Shown in pieces: positions 49,101-56,360 of a stretch of 57,593 bases of DNA. The stretch lies in IMG/VR virus record IMGVR_UViG_3300033153_010811, positions 1 to 57,593 of that record, one strand, 5' to 3'. The notes beneath the pieces were generated by a model, which had not been told where the DNA came from, did no database searches, and saw nothing but the letters and a program-made list of their open reading frames with translations. The position numbers and the translations under genes are program-made. Source of the stretch: a virus. Each line of letters begins with the position of its first letter. The stretch's first letter is position 1.

Positions 49101-49474
49101 TCGAAAAGTTTTATCAATTTCTTGGAGTAATATTTGGGAAAGATGATATGAGCGACCTTGAAGCTAAAGAACGATTATATTTGATCCAGTATATTAGAGA
49201 GGTCGTAAGCAATTGTCTCGAAGCCCAAGAAATAAACCAAATACCTATCCTTGAATTGACAGTTTGGGCAACGTATAACGGCAAAACAAATGTTACAATT
49301 AATCCAAATAAAAACTCCCAGATACTGCGAGGCTGGGAGCTGTCAAAATTAACCAAACGCCTTATGGATGCCATTAATAAGTGGGACGCCAAGGACATCG
49401 GCCAAAAAGATGGTAAGGTGATTGATATGATGTCCGGCCTGGGCTGGGTTGGAAAGACTGGCAAAACTGATTAA
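49076..49474 (+). CDS. Hypothetical 132-aa protein
   Basis: Largely alpha/beta: MSDLEAKERLYLIQYIREVV (~24) and LTVWATYNGKTNVTINPNKN (~61). It overlaps the previous gene by 25 bases and precedes the holin-like gene. No family recognised. Confidence 0.5.
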   Translation: MEEKQGQIVEKFYQFLGVIFGKDDMSDLEAKERLYLIQYIREVVSNCLEAQEINQIPILELTVWATYNGKTNVTINPNKNSQILRGWELSKLTKRLMDAINKWDAKDIGQKDGKVIDMMSGLGWVGKTGKTD

Positions 49475-49483
49475 AGGGGAAAA

Positions 49484-49675
49484 ATGGATAAAATAACAGC
49501 TATTTTAGCAGGATTGGCAATCGTATGCGCCACAGCAATCACGGTGGCATGTTTGTATAAACTAACAGGAAGTAATCCTGCTGCCAAAGAAGTCGCAATA
49601 CTGGCGATTACAGCCATGTTTTCTGCGATTTCTGGGGGCGGCATGGGATATCTTGCCGGGAAAAAGAATGAATGA
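49484..49675 (+). CDS. Holin-like two-span membrane protein
   Basis: The 63-residue product has two hydrophobic helices (ILAGLAIVCATAITVACLYK and AILAITAMFSAISGGGMGYL) with a short charged tail, the usual build of a class II holin. SD AAGGGGAAAA. Near the endolysin, it probably forms the lysis lesion. Confidence 0.65.
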   Translation: MDKITAILAGLAIVCATAITVACLYKLTGSNPAAKEVAILAITAMFSAISGGGMGYLAGKKNE

Positions 49676-50198
49676 TTTACATGATTATTATAAAGTACGG
49701 CCATTAATAAAAACGGGCGATCATCTTGGGTGGAAATCCAATGGTATTATAGGTCGGTTAATCCGGGTATTCGCTCCCGGGCCGATTAATCACAGCGAGA
49801 TTGTTATCAAGATACCGTTTGAGGGCCTCGATGACCGGAGATTTAACATAGGGGCATTGGGAAGTGGTGTGTCTTTGCATTTATTATCCAGACAACTCGA
49901 AAATTATAATGGTAAGGTTTACTGGTATCCGCTCAAAGACGAGTTCGATGAATTAAGACCTGCCATTGCAGCATTTATTTTGCAAAAAATAGATATCAAA
50001 TATGATTTTTACAGTCTTTTTAAAAACGCTTTCGGTAGGGTTTCAACCGAAGCAAGTAAATTATTTTGCTCGGAGGTGTGTAATTGGGCATGGGCCAGTG
50101 CAGGGATAGACACAGGATTTCCATTAAATGGAAAGGCTCCGACTCCGGCTGATATTGATCGGTTTACGATCTTCAAAGAGAAAGTACAAATTTTGTAA
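49668..50198 (+). CDS. YiiX/NlpC-P60-like permuted peptidase
   Basis: Start at ATG 49668, overlapping the holin-like stop. The 176-residue product has a HSEIVIK histidine block (~44) preceded by GWKSNGIIGRLIRVFAPGPI, and a LFCSEVCNWAWASAG (~127) cysteine block, the permuted NlpC/P60 (YiiX-like) order H then C. It could trim peptidoglycan or lipids during lysis or entry. Confidence 0.7.
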   Translation: MNDLHDYYKVRPLIKTGDHLGWKSNGIIGRLIRVFAPGPINHSEIVIKIPFEGLDDRRFNIGALGSGVSLHLLSRQLENYNGKVYWYPLKDEFDELRPAIAAFILQKIDIKYDFYSLFKNAFGRVSTEASKLFCSEVCNWAWASAGIDTGFPLNGKAPTPADIDRFTIFKEKVQIL

Positions 50199-50218
50199 CT
50201 GCTTTTGAGGAGAACCCA

Positions 50219-50512
50219 ATGAAACAAATATCATCTTCAAACCTGATATTAAGGTGTTATGCCCACGGAATATATGGTGGGAGATGGTATGGGGTGTGTT
50301 TAGATTTAAACCTGGCCGCTGAAGCTGATTCTTTTAATGAGTTAAAACAAAAACTACATGAAATGACTTCAAGTTATTTTTCATGTGTTTTAGATACAAA
50401 TGACAAAGATTCTATTCCAGGTCTTCTGTCGAAAAAAGCACCTCTAATGGATTGGATTAAATATTATTTAATTTGCCTGCGGATTTCTATTAAGAAACTA
50501 TTTAAATTTTGA
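50219..50512 (+). CDS. HicB/DUF1902-like small protein
   Basis: The 97-residue product has LRCYAHGIYGGRWYGVCLDL, then NLAAEADSFNELKQKLHEM, the HicB-type beta-beta-alpha fold. A hydrophobic C-terminal helix follows (IKYYLICLRISIKKLFKF). No HicA partner is present, so an antitoxin-like or regulatory role is only suggested. Last gene before the convergent terminator. Confidence 0.5.
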   Translation: MKQISSSNLILRCYAHGIYGGRWYGVCLDLNLAAEADSFNELKQKLHEMTSSYFSCVLDTNDKDSIPGLLSKKAPLMDWIKYYLICLRISIKKLFKF

Positions 50513-50555
50513 ATACAGTCCCTTTTGGGGAAAATGCCTGAAAGTAAGAAATCCC

Positions 50556-50585
50556 TGGGGGTCTAAAATAATTTTAGATCCCCCA
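50556..50585. terminator. Bidirectional terminator at the convergent junction
   Basis: TGGGGGTCTAAAAT and ATTTTAGATCCCCCA pair over 13-14 bp with one bulge, and the stem has AT-rich flanks. It separates the late plus-strand operon from the minus-strand genes at 50.6-53.4 kb. Confidence 0.7.
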
Positions 50586-50598
50586 ATCCTCTCTTTGT

Positions 50599-50979
50599 CT
50601 ACTTCATAACGCCTTCTATTATTTGTTTGGCTTTGCTTAAAATGCCCAAAGCCAAGTCCTTATCAATTTTATATCTTAATTTTTCGTCAGGCACTTCAAT
50701 TATTTCTAACAGCGAAGATGCCACATGGATCTTAGCATACAAAGCTTTAAGATCATTTTTTGATATGAGCTTATACCCTTTAATTTCTTTCCTAAACTTA
50801 ATCAAACCAGGGCTAATCTTCCTTACAAATCTTAGCGCCTTGCTGGGTTGGCTTTGGTTCATTTTTAACACCGCAGGAAAATAGCTGGTGTCAAGTCGGT
50901 ATTCGTAGTATGCATTATCAACCTGAAAGCCTATGCGGCCTTCTTTAGAAGTGTATATAAGATCTATCTTTTCAGTCAT
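50599..50979 (-). CDS. Hypothetical 126-aa protein
   Basis: Start at 50979 after GTGGGGACC; the ATG overlaps the upstream stop. The N-terminal half has LIYTSKEGRIGFQVDNAYYE; the rest is helical and basic (KALRFVRKISPGLIKFRKEI). No family recognised. Confidence 0.5.
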   Translation of the reverse strand: MTEKIDLIYTSKEGRIGFQVDNAYYEYRLDTSYFPAVLKMNQSQPSKALRFVRKISPGLIKFRKEIKGYKLISKNDLKALYAKIHVASSLLEIIEVPDEKLRYKIDKDLALGILSKAKQIIEGVMK

Positions 50980-51259
50980 TTTGGTCCCCACTGGATTTGT
51001 TTTTAAATTCAGCCAATTCTTTTTTTAGCTGACTCAGTAATTCCTCATATGTTTTCAATTCAGGTGCGTCTTTACAATAACTCCAAGTTATCACCCATTC
51101 ATCTGGAAAACATTGAACACAAATATTACCCTTCTTCTCGTCAAAAGTAAACCACACTCTGTGGCCTAAAATATCACTTAGAGAACAACCTGCCTCTTGT
51201 ACAGCTAATGCTGCAAGAGCAACTTGCGGCCTTATATCTTCTCTATATTTTATTCTCAT
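50972..51259 (-). CDS. Hypothetical 95-aa protein
   Basis: The product starts MRIKYREDIRPQVALAALAV and has an alpha/beta core (LGHRVWFTFDEKKGNICVQC) with a helical tail. Coupled to both neighbours by overlap. Function unknown. Confidence 0.5.
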   Translation of the reverse strand: MRIKYREDIRPQVALAALAVQEAGCSLSDILGHRVWFTFDEKKGNICVQCFPDEWVITWSYCKDAPELKTYEELLSQLKKELAEFKNKSSGDQND

Positions 51260-51447
51260 GTAATTTCCTCCGCTTTCAGTTTTTTGAGTAGATTTAGATT
51301 GCTATCACGTTTAGTGTTAATTTCATCCAAGTAGTTTTTGAGTCTCTTTCTGGCATCCATACCAGCCTTTATGGTTTTTTCCACTTGTCGTTGTTCCTTC
51401 TTTGATAGCAGCTCAGCTTCATTTTCTGCATAATCTTCTTTTGTCAT
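51256..51447 (-). CDS. Hypothetical 63-aa helical protein
   Basis: Highly charged, one long helix: LSKKEQRQVEKTIKAGMDAR then LKKLKAEEIT. AAGGAG is 10 bases before the ATG. No function assigned. Confidence 0.5.
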   Translation of the reverse strand: MTKEDYAENEAELLSKKEQRQVEKTIKAGMDARKRLKNYLDEINTKRDSNLNLLKKLKAEEIT

Positions 51448-51458
51448 AGTCTCCTTCC

Positions 51459-51596
51459 CTATTTAAAGTATCGAATAACCCAACAAAAAACGGTTAGCTC
51501 ATATCCAAGAACTTCCTCACGTTGGCTTCTCATTCTTCGTAGCATTAATATCCATTTAAACTTTGGCGACCATCTATAAAATTGAATTCCTCTCAT
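51459..51596 (-). CDS. 45-aa basic protein
   Basis: A strong AGGAGGATCAAA precedes the ATG at 51596. The product is MRGIQFYRWSPKFKWILMLR followed by RMRSQREEV and a hydrophobic end. It is well placed in the operon, though too short for family assignment. Confidence 0.5.
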   Translation of the reverse strand: MRGIQFYRWSPKFKWILMLRRMRSQREEVLGYELTVFCWVIRYFK

Positions 51597-51615
51597 TTTG
51601 ATCCTCCTTTTTGCT

Positions 51616-51850
51616 TTACAGCATTCCACTCTCAGCCATTATTCTAATTACCTCTTCTTCTGGAAGAACCCAACAGGGATATATTACAGCTTTCCCGTGA
51701 AGAGAATAACAACGTGTTCGGTACTCCTTAAATGTGAGGGTGCTTAGACTTCTTTTGTACTCATCTTGTACCCAGCTGTCGTATATTAGTAACAGCTCTG
51801 GAAACAAGAAATAATACATCCACATTTATTTCCTTAGTTATACTATTCAT
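51616..51850 (-). pseudogene. Decayed first member of a three-gene paralog family
   Basis: Compared with paralogs 51863-52135 and 52561-52878, the ATG at 51850 and MNSITKEI are intact, but about 60 bases are missing after codon 9 and the frame shifts. The rest (MWMYYFLFPELLLIYDSW to IRIMAESGML) is in another frame, readable from an internal ATG at 51825 with an AAGGA box. So it is either a truncated 69-aa protein or a decaying gene. Confidence 0.55.
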
Positions 51851-51862
51851 TAGCTTTCCTCC

Positions 51863-52135
51863 CTATATTATCCCACTCTCAGCCATTATCCTCAACACCT
51901 CCTCTTCTGGAAGAACCCAGCAAGGAAATATTATAGCCTCTCCGCTACAAGCGACCAGATTAAATACTTTATATTCCTTCGCCGCCCACTCATCGTATAT
52001 GATGAGCAGCTCAGGAAATAGAAAGTAGTATACCCACATCGGAGAGAACGGTAATGATCTGCATACCGAGCTATGCGGATCATTCTTTTTGAATTCCTCA
52101 TAAGTTTGTTTTATTTCTTTAGTTATGCTGTTCAT
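51863..52135 (-). CDS. Paralog family member 2 (90 aa)
   Basis: The product is MNSITKEIKQTYEEFKKNDP, then MWVYYFLFPELLIIYDEW and a C-terminus CWVLPEEEVLRIMAESG. The C-terminal block is shared with the two neighbours. The family is aromatic-rich with no known domain. SD GGGAGG. Confidence 0.6.
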   Translation of the reverse strand: MNSITKEIKQTYEEFKKNDPHSSVCRSLPFSPMWVYYFLFPELLIIYDEWAAKEYKVFNLVACSGEAIIFPCWVLPEEEVLRIMAESGII

Positions 52136-52147
52136 TAGCTTTCCTCC

Positions 52148-52324
52148 CTATATTTCATCTCTTATGAATTCAAGCATTCTTTTGTGAGCTTTTAACCAAC
52201 ACGGAAGCCATATTTTATCTTCTTCCACGTAATTGTGCGGATTTCCTTTTTGTTCCATCTCATTGATACAATCCTGTGCCCACTCGATTTCCTCCTCACA
52301 TTTTTTTCTAATCTCATCTATCAC
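52148..52324 (-). CDS. 58-aa acidic protein
   Basis: GTG start at 52324; the product is MIDEIRKKCEEEIEWAQDCI followed by a Pro/His middle and KAHKRMLEFIRDEI. It sits between paralogs 2 and 3. The SD is weak, but composition and position fit a real gene. Confidence 0.45.
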   Translation of the reverse strand: MIDEIRKKCEEEIEWAQDCINEMEQKGNPHNYVEEDKIWLPCWLKAHKRMLEFIRDEI

Positions 52325-52341
52325 TTTATTATCTCACTTGG

Positions 52342-52539
52342 TTATAAGGATCTATTAGATGAATTCTGTATCTTCCTACAATTTGGACAATACAATCGTC
52401 TAATAGTCTCGTCCTCTAATTTATATTGTTCCATTAATGTAGGCCATCCGCATCTTTCACAACATTTCCACCCATCAACAAAATAAGGCTCAGATCATAC
52501 TTTAGGCGGAAACATCCGATTAATAAAACGTTTTATCAT
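52342..52539 (-). pseudogene. Zinc-ribbon gene broken by one in-frame TGA
   Basis: Starting at ATG 52539 (GGGGAG upstream) the frame reads MIKRFINRMFPPKV, then TGA at 52497-52495, then SEPYFVDGWKCCERCGWP and CPNCRK to 52342. One base change (TGG to TGA, Trp to stop) would restore a complete 65-aa four-cysteine protein. TGA is a normal stop in other genes here, so this looks like a nonsense mutation or a sequencing error. Confidence 0.55.
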
Positions 52540-52560
52540 TTTAATCTCCCCTCTGTCTCC

Positions 52561-52878
52561 CTATAATATCCTACTTTCCTTCATAATCCTAAGAACTTCC
52601 TCCTTTGAAAGAACCTTACATGGATATAGTAGGGCTTCACCTCTTGCCGTGCTGAATATAAATTTTCTATATCCCTCAATAAAATAAATGCTCGGATACT
52701 TTTCATATTCCGCTAATGTATAATCATCATACACTTGCAACACCTCTGGGAATAAGAAGTAATACATCCACATTTGATCTATTATTGAGAACGGCGCTGA
52801 AGCATATACTGGTCTTGGAGGGCTGGTCTTTTTAAATTGATCGAAGACTTTTTTTATTTCCTTAGTTATGTTGTGCAC
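52561..52878 (-). CDS. Paralog family member 3 (105 aa)
   Basis: The longest member: MHNITKEIKKVFDQFKKTSP, an insertion including YRKFIFSTARG, and C-terminal CKVLSKEEVLRIMKES. It shares ~45% with member 2 by eye and overlaps the start of the HTH gene. Function unknown. Confidence 0.6.
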   Translation of the reverse strand: MHNITKEIKKVFDQFKKTSPPRPVYASAPFSIIDQMWMYYFLFPEVLQVYDDYTLAEYEKYPSIYFIEGYRKFIFSTARGEALLYPCKVLSKEEVLRIMKESRIL

Positions 52879-53408
52879 TGCTCCCCCTCGATTTTAATCC
52901 GGTGCTCACCTGTGTAATGGTGATTAAGGTTTTCTATGCCTATTTCTTTTTGATAATGATTTGCCTCAAAATCAAGCATATCGCATTTGTGACAATTCAT
53001 TGGCTGATTTGCATATGCCGCTGCGTCCCTGCATTCCTTGTATCTTCTACAATGCAATGCCGCAAACGCTCGCTTTTCGCGAGCGTTTTTCCTTTCGGAT
53101 TTTTTGTTGTGTCGAGTGCTCCATCCTTGAGAATGGGCATACTTGGATATCCTTGCGTCAGAAATACCCAGTTCTAAGGCCAGGGCTTTAACGCGTCCAT
53201 GACCGACATCATGATTATAGACCTCGAAAATTCTATTGTGTATGTCTGGTGTAATCCTTCGGACTTTGGTGCGGCCTTTTCGACTGATGGGATGGCCGCT
53301 TTTTTTCTGACATGCTCGGCTACAGAAACGGGGAGGTCCTTGTTCTTCCGATCTCCATGCTTGACCTGCATGGCCGCATGTTTCACAGATGAAACTATAT
53401 ACGGGCAT
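52866..53408 (-). CDS. Zinc-finger/HTH regulator
   Basis: The 180-residue product has FICETCGHAGQ (~6), FCSRACQKKSGH (~27), then an HTH (ALALELGISDARISKYAHSQ, ~75-94) followed by a basic region. The HTH resembles that of the 6877 gene. A C-terminal HCRRYKECRD...CHKCD may bind zinc too. It probably controls the minus-strand genes downstream. Confidence 0.6.
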   Translation of the reverse strand: MPVYSFICETCGHAGQAWRSEEQGPPRFCSRACQKKSGHPISRKGRTKVRRITPDIHNRIFEVYNHDVGHGRVKALALELGISDARISKYAHSQGWSTRHNKKSERKNAREKRAFAALHCRRYKECRDAAAYANQPMNCHKCDMLDFEANHYQKEIGIENLNHHYTGEHRIKIEGEQCTT

Positions 53409-53504
53409 TGTTTTCCTTACAATGGTTTGTTACACCCCTCACCTGGATTTATGTTCATTATAGCTAAGGTGTGATTTGCATGGCCTCTGCCCCATGCTCG
53501 TACC

Positions 53505-53548
53505 CTGTGAGTGGAGTTAATCCTCACGCCATCAAATTAAGCTCACAG
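53505..53548. repeat. Inverted repeat upstream of the regulator gene
   Basis: CTGTGAG (53505-53511) and CTCACAG (53542-53548) form a seven-base inverted repeat with a 30-base loop. It lies in the 190-base gap 53409-53597, in which I see no gene. It could be an operator; the evidence is only symmetry. Confidence 0.3.
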
Positions 53549-53586
53549 ACTCCATTTGTACTACTCAAAACACCAGTTTCTTAGGG

Positions 53587-53698
53587 GTATAACGAAATTA
53601 TTCATAATATTCACATTCTGGTTTATGAAATACTGTGAGTCCTTGAATAGGACAATTGCACCGACCTTCGCCGTCCGAGTGCATGATGCTGGTTAGAT
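53587..53698 (-). repeat. Long attC-like site, array end (k)
   Basis: On the minus strand the site runs from ATCTAAC (53698-53692), which fits the RYYYAAC core, to GTTATAC (53593-53587). Between them is the block CATGCACTCGGACGGCGAAG, shared with site j. It is within and after the 53849 gene. The long form (112 bp) resembles VCR-type attC sites. Confidence 0.45.
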
Positions 53699-53849
53699 AA
53701 TGGCGAAGCGCAGAGATAATAAGTGGTATTTCAATCTCTGGCTCTTTTATAGCAATAGATGCCCACTGATACCCATTATGGGTTACAGATAGATAAATAT
53801 CTTTTCCGTTTCTTTCGGTTTTAACCTCAACTTTATATTTTTTATTCAT
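53598..53849 (-). CDS. Cassette-encoded 83-aa protein
   Basis: The product starts MNKKYKVEVKTERNGKDIYL and ends LTSIMHSDGEGRCNCPIQG..., with the MHSDGEGRC part coming from the attC-like block, as in the neighbouring gene. The N-terminal half is a small beta-rich domain. Function unknown. Confidence 0.5.
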   Translation of the reverse strand: MNKKYKVEVKTERNGKDIYLSVTHNGYQWASIAIKEPEIEIPLIISALRHYLTSIMHSDGEGRCNCPIQGLTVFHKPECEYYE

Positions 53850-53854
53850 AAGTC

Positions 53855-53987
53855 ACCTAACGATTAGCTCACTGATAGCGAACCTATACCTGCTCTCCAC
53901 ATAAGCCACAAATACGAACTGATTTAATGTAACCCTTTGGATGAACGCACCGACCTTCGCCGTCCGAGTGCATGGCGCTGGTTAGGG
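53855..53987 (-). repeat. Long attC-like site (j)
   Basis: Ends CCCTAAC (53987-53981) and GTTAGGTG (53861-53854), about 133 bp apart. It contains GGCGCTGGTTAG and a GCAC.GAC/GTC.GTGC hairpin also found at site k. Overlaps the 3' part of the 54144 gene. Confidence 0.45.
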
Positions 53988-54144
53988 TGGCGTCTTCGAG
54001 TTCTACAGATACGACATTATAAGGGCCAACTATCTCAAAACCAGGCGACCCTCCATTCATTTCATCTGCCAGCTCTTGCATTTTGCGGCCATCTATTGAA
54101 GCTCTTTCAATATTGTCTTCAAACATTAAAATATGTACTTGCAT
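53884..54144 (-). CDS. Cassette-encoded 86-aa protein
   Basis: Residues 1-50 (MQVHILMFEDNIERASIDGR) form an alpha/beta domain. The C-terminus TSAMHSDGEGRCVHPKGYIK ends in CGLCGEQV and comes partly from the attC-like block. No function recognised. Confidence 0.5.
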   Translation of the reverse strand: MQVHILMFEDNIERASIDGRKMQELADEMNGGSPGFEIVGPYNVVSVELEDATLTSAMHSDGEGRCVHPKGYIKSVRICGLCGEQV

Positions 54145-54151
54145 CTAAGCC

Positions 54152-54209
54152 TCCTAACGATTAGCTGAGCCGCTCGGCTTTTCGAGTCGGCTCAAGCGGC
54201 TTGCTAGAT
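54152..54209 (-). repeat. attC site (i)
   Basis: Minus strand: ATCTAGC at the gene side (one base off the RYYYAAC core), AAGCCGCTTGAGCCGA pairing with CGGCTCAGCT, ending AATCGTTAGGA. It is almost identical to sites b, c and f. It overlaps the 3' end of the 54481 gene, giving the C-terminus KPLEPTRKAERLS. Confidence 0.8.
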
Positions 54210-54481
54210 TGTTTGTTAATTAATGACTCTAAGTCTGCCGCACAAGCATATAACCACGCTTGTTCGGAGGTGTTGTGTGATTTATCTGCTTGGTCTTTCC
54301 ATTTATTAGCCAATAACCGATATTTGTTTTTCATATTACCTCCAGTAGTTGGTTGTATATCTTCTTCCATATCCAAAAGCCAATTAGCGCATTCTTCACA
54401 TAAAGATTCATCTGTGCCACAATTTTCACTATCTACAAAAAACTCCTCTCCACACTCTTTACAAATACCTCTGATTTGCAT
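54161..54481 (-). CDS. Cassette-encoded zinc protein (106 aa)
   Basis: GGAGGTAGCAAG precedes the ATG. CKECGEEF (~7) and CEECANW (~28) make a four-cysteine site. A helical C-terminal half ends in the attC-derived KPLEPTRK tail. Function unknown. Confidence 0.6.
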   Translation of the reverse strand: MQIRGICKECGEEFFVDSENCGTDESLCEECANWLLDMEEDIQPTTGGNMKNKYRLLANKWKDQADKSHNTSEQAWLYACAADLESLINKQSSKPLEPTRKAERLS

Positions 54482-54500
54482 CTTGCTACCTCCTCAAGAA

Positions 54501-54559
54501 ATATAACGATTTAGCTGAACGGCGCAGTTTTTGGCGTCCGCTCCAGCGCCTGGTTATAT
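54501..54559 (-). repeat. attC site (h)
   Basis: Minus strand ATATAAC, then CAGGCGCTGGAGCGGACGCC and GGCGCC-type pairing, ending AATCGTTATAT. It differs from the b/c/f/i group in stem sequence but keeps the ends and spacing. It gives the C-terminus ALERTPKTAPFS of the 54765 gene. Confidence 0.7.
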
Positions 54560-54765
54560 TTTTTCGTACAATTTACAATATGATCGATCAATTTAACCAT
54601 GTTATCATACAACTTACCATGTGATTCCATCATGTGGGGCCCCAGGTAAAATTCTCCGAAAATAATAGACATGTCTCCAGATTTAATTCCCAGAGATATG
54701 ACTTCGGCTGGCCCACAACTACCCATATATTCAGGCTTTATTGCTTTTATTTTTTCTATAATCAT
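54511..54765 (-). CDS. Cassette-encoded 84-aa protein
   Basis: The product has MIIEKIKAIKPEYMGSCGPA and EFYLGPHMMESHGKLYDNMV. It ends in the attC-derived tail ALERTPKTAPFS. SD GGAGG. Unknown function; helical C-terminus. Confidence 0.55.
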   Translation of the reverse strand: MIIEKIKAIKPEYMGSCGPAEVISLGIKSGDMSIIFGEFYLGPHMMESHGKLYDNMVKLIDHIVNCTKKYNQALERTPKTAPFS

Positions 54766-54780
54766 TCAATTTCCTCCAAA

Positions 54781-54822
54781 ATATAACAGTGTTAATAAAC
54801 AGGAATCTGCGGCTTGTTATAA
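54781..54822 (-). repeat. Degenerate attC-like site (g)
   Basis: Minus strand TTATAAC (54822-54816) and GTTATAT (54787-54781) flank a 42-bp element whose inner stem is weak (AAGCCGCAGATTCC). It follows the 45-aa gene, at the expected cassette boundary, but fold support is limited. Confidence 0.4.
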
Positions 54823-54954
54823 AACCGAGATATGTTGTTTAACAACTTTAATATGTATTTGATTTTTTATATCGTCATACTCGATTTCTTTTATCTCTCG
54901 TTCTTCTGACAAAATTTTTATAATTTCTCTTATTTCCTTTTCTGGTATAATCAT
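54817..54954 (-). CDS. Cassette-encoded 45-aa protein
   Basis: ATG 54954 has GGAGTAAATATT upstream; the longer reading overlaps the attC site and the radical-SAM-like gene and is rejected. The product MIIPEKEIREIIKILSEERE is helix-beta and ends KVVKQHISVL. Function unknown. Confidence 0.5.
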   Translation of the reverse strand: MIIPEKEIREIIKILSEEREIKEIEYDDIKNQIHIKVVKQHISVL

Positions 54955-54976
54955 AATATTTACTCCTTTAGTAGTT

Positions 54977-55034
54977 TTATAACGATAAGTTAAGTCGCCC
55001 GGTTTTTCGAGTCGGCTCAAGCGGCTTGTTATGC
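54977..55034 (-). repeat. attC site (f)
   Basis: Minus strand: GCATAAC, AAGCCGCTTGAGCCGACTCG, then CCGGGCGAC and ending TTATCGTTATAAA. It lies at the end of the 55675 gene, giving the tail KPLEPTRKTGRLNLSL. Same family as b, c and i. Confidence 0.78.
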
Positions 55035-55675
55035 CATAGTCGATTGAGATTTTTCTTAATTTTGACTTTGGTAATTTTTTTAAGCTCAAATATCAGTTCT
55101 TGCACTTTTTTTAGTTCTGGCTCACACAATTTGACCTTATGATTTGTATTAGCTCCGATATTTACCCATTCGGGTTCTATATCCGCAATCCATTTAACCA
55201 TTGATTTTATATCAAAGTCCATGATGGGTTCTATTGTGACCATTAGAGCAAGAGGAAAACCACAGCCTCGAATGACAGCCATTTGCTCAAAACGATCTAT
55301 TGTTTTTGGCGCATGCCCCATTTCTGGATAATAACGGTTGGTTTCAATCGTTGTACCAATAACACTTTTACTTGGCAGATATTCAGCATAAGCATTGAAT
55401 CGGGCTGGATTTTTCGATTGAAAAAGATATTTATTTTTAAAACGGTCACATACATTTAGTGTGCGATCTATCCATGCTTTAGGTATTTTATCGGCCCACA
55501 TATCACAGGATGACCCAACGAATATGTAATTGCTCTCGCCTAGATCGGTTTTAAGTTCTAATTCATCGAGTCGAACCGGTTTTTGTTCTCCCCACCGTTT
55601 CATATAGCAATACGTGCAATCGTGAGGACATTTACCTTTTACGGTATTCCATGTGTGAGTCAAAAATGAGTACAT
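54977..55675 (-). CDS. Cassette-encoded Gp37/Gp68 (DUF5131) radical-SAM-like protein
   Basis: Start at 55675 after AAAGGAAAT. The 232-residue protein has KGKCPHDCTYCYMKRWGEQK (~13), a CxxxCxxC cluster-binding loop, and YIFVGSSCDMWADKIPKAWI (~60) and ALMVTIEPIMDFDIKSMVKW (~150), as in phage Gp37/Gp68 proteins. The tail is attC-derived. Such proteins occur in phages with unknown substrate. Confidence 0.75.
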   Translation of the reverse strand: MYSFLTHTWNTVKGKCPHDCTYCYMKRWGEQKPVRLDELELKTDLGESNYIFVGSSCDMWADKIPKAWIDRTLNVCDRFKNKYLFQSKNPARFNAYAEYLPSKSVIGTTIETNRYYPEMGHAPKTIDRFEQMAVIRGCGFPLALMVTIEPIMDFDIKSMVKWIADIEPEWVNIGANTNHKVKLCEPELKKVQELIFELKKITKVKIKKNLNRLWHNKPLEPTRKTGRLNLSL

Positions 55676-55709
55676 ATTTCCTTTTACTATATTAAGCACT
55701 TGTTACGGT

Positions 55710-55964
55710 TTAGTCAGCGGTGCGATTGGCGCATTTATCACATACCCATCGTTTAACGGTAACACAATTTTGCCCACATAAAGCACACGGCATCATAGCA
55801 TCCGCTTCAACGACTGGTTGGGAGGCACTTGGGTAGTAGCAACCGATTGAGTCCCATAATACTTTCAAGATGTGCTTTCTTTCTAAGCTGTTCTTGGTAT
55901 TATCAACTAACCATCTTGCATCATTATTTATTAATTCTCTATATTTCTCATATTTAACTTTCAT
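55710..55964 (-). CDS. Cassette-encoded zinc-ribbon protein (84 aa)
   Basis: GGAGGCTAAGAGA precedes the ATG. The C-terminal part has CALCGQNC and CDKCANR, a zinc ribbon; the N-terminus is helical (YEKYRELINNDARWLVDNTK). No clear attC follows its stop, so its cassette boundary is uncertain. Confidence 0.55.
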   Translation of the reverse strand: MKVKYEKYRELINNDARWLVDNTKNSLERKHILKVLWDSIGCYYPSASQPVVEADAMMPCALCGQNCVTVKRWVCDKCANRTAD

Positions 55965-55987
55965 TCTCTTAGCCTCCCAACATCCAA

Positions 55988-56074
55988 ATAACCTACAAGA
56001 AAAGCCACTATAAAAATAACGCTCATTTTAAAACGGCTTGGCTTTTCTTGTCAGAGTTAATTTTATTGTTATCT
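55988..56074 (-). repeat. Long attC-like site (e)
   Basis: Minus strand AGATAAC (56074-56068) to GTTATT (55993-55988), about 87 bp. Inside are CAAGAAAAGCC and GGCTTTTCTTG arms that pair perfectly over 11 bp. The right arm sequence GTCAGAGTTAATTT is shared with site d. It overlaps the 3' end of the 56343 gene. Confidence 0.6.
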
Positions 56075-56343
56075 GCTTTTTGAAAATCTTTTTTCATGGT
56101 GGTGAATAAAAGTATAAATTTGTCTAAATCTTCTTCGCGCATCAACCATGTATCCCAATGTCCATATTTACACTTATATCCAAATAAGTATTTTATAGCT
56201 ATCCAAAGCCTTTTGTACCATTTCCGCCAATCATTTAGAAATATACTTGCATAAATTTCTCGATCTTCTCTGTCATATACAAATTTCAGGATATGTTCAT
56301 CGGAATAACAAGCACATTCAAAAAAATAAGTTCCATCAAGCAT
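56023..56343 (-). CDS. Cassette-encoded 106-aa protein
   Basis: AAGGAGAAATTAACA precedes the ATG. The product is aromatic-rich: FECACYSDEHILKFVYDRED (~8) and RKWYKRLWIAIKYLFGYKCK (~40), with a helix at the end. It resembles uncharacterised integron-cassette proteins; function unknown. Confidence 0.55.
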   Translation of the reverse strand: MLDGTYFFECACYSDEHILKFVYDREDREIYASIFLNDWRKWYKRLWIAIKYLFGYKCKYGHWDTWLMREEDLDKFILLFTTMKKDFQKADNNKINSDKKSQAVLK

Positions 56344-56360
56344 TGTTAATTTCTCCTTGC

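Noticed and set aside
55685-55735. attC after the 55710 gene
   Set aside because: The expected boundary has TGTTACGG and a weak palindrome only; core sequences are not convincing.
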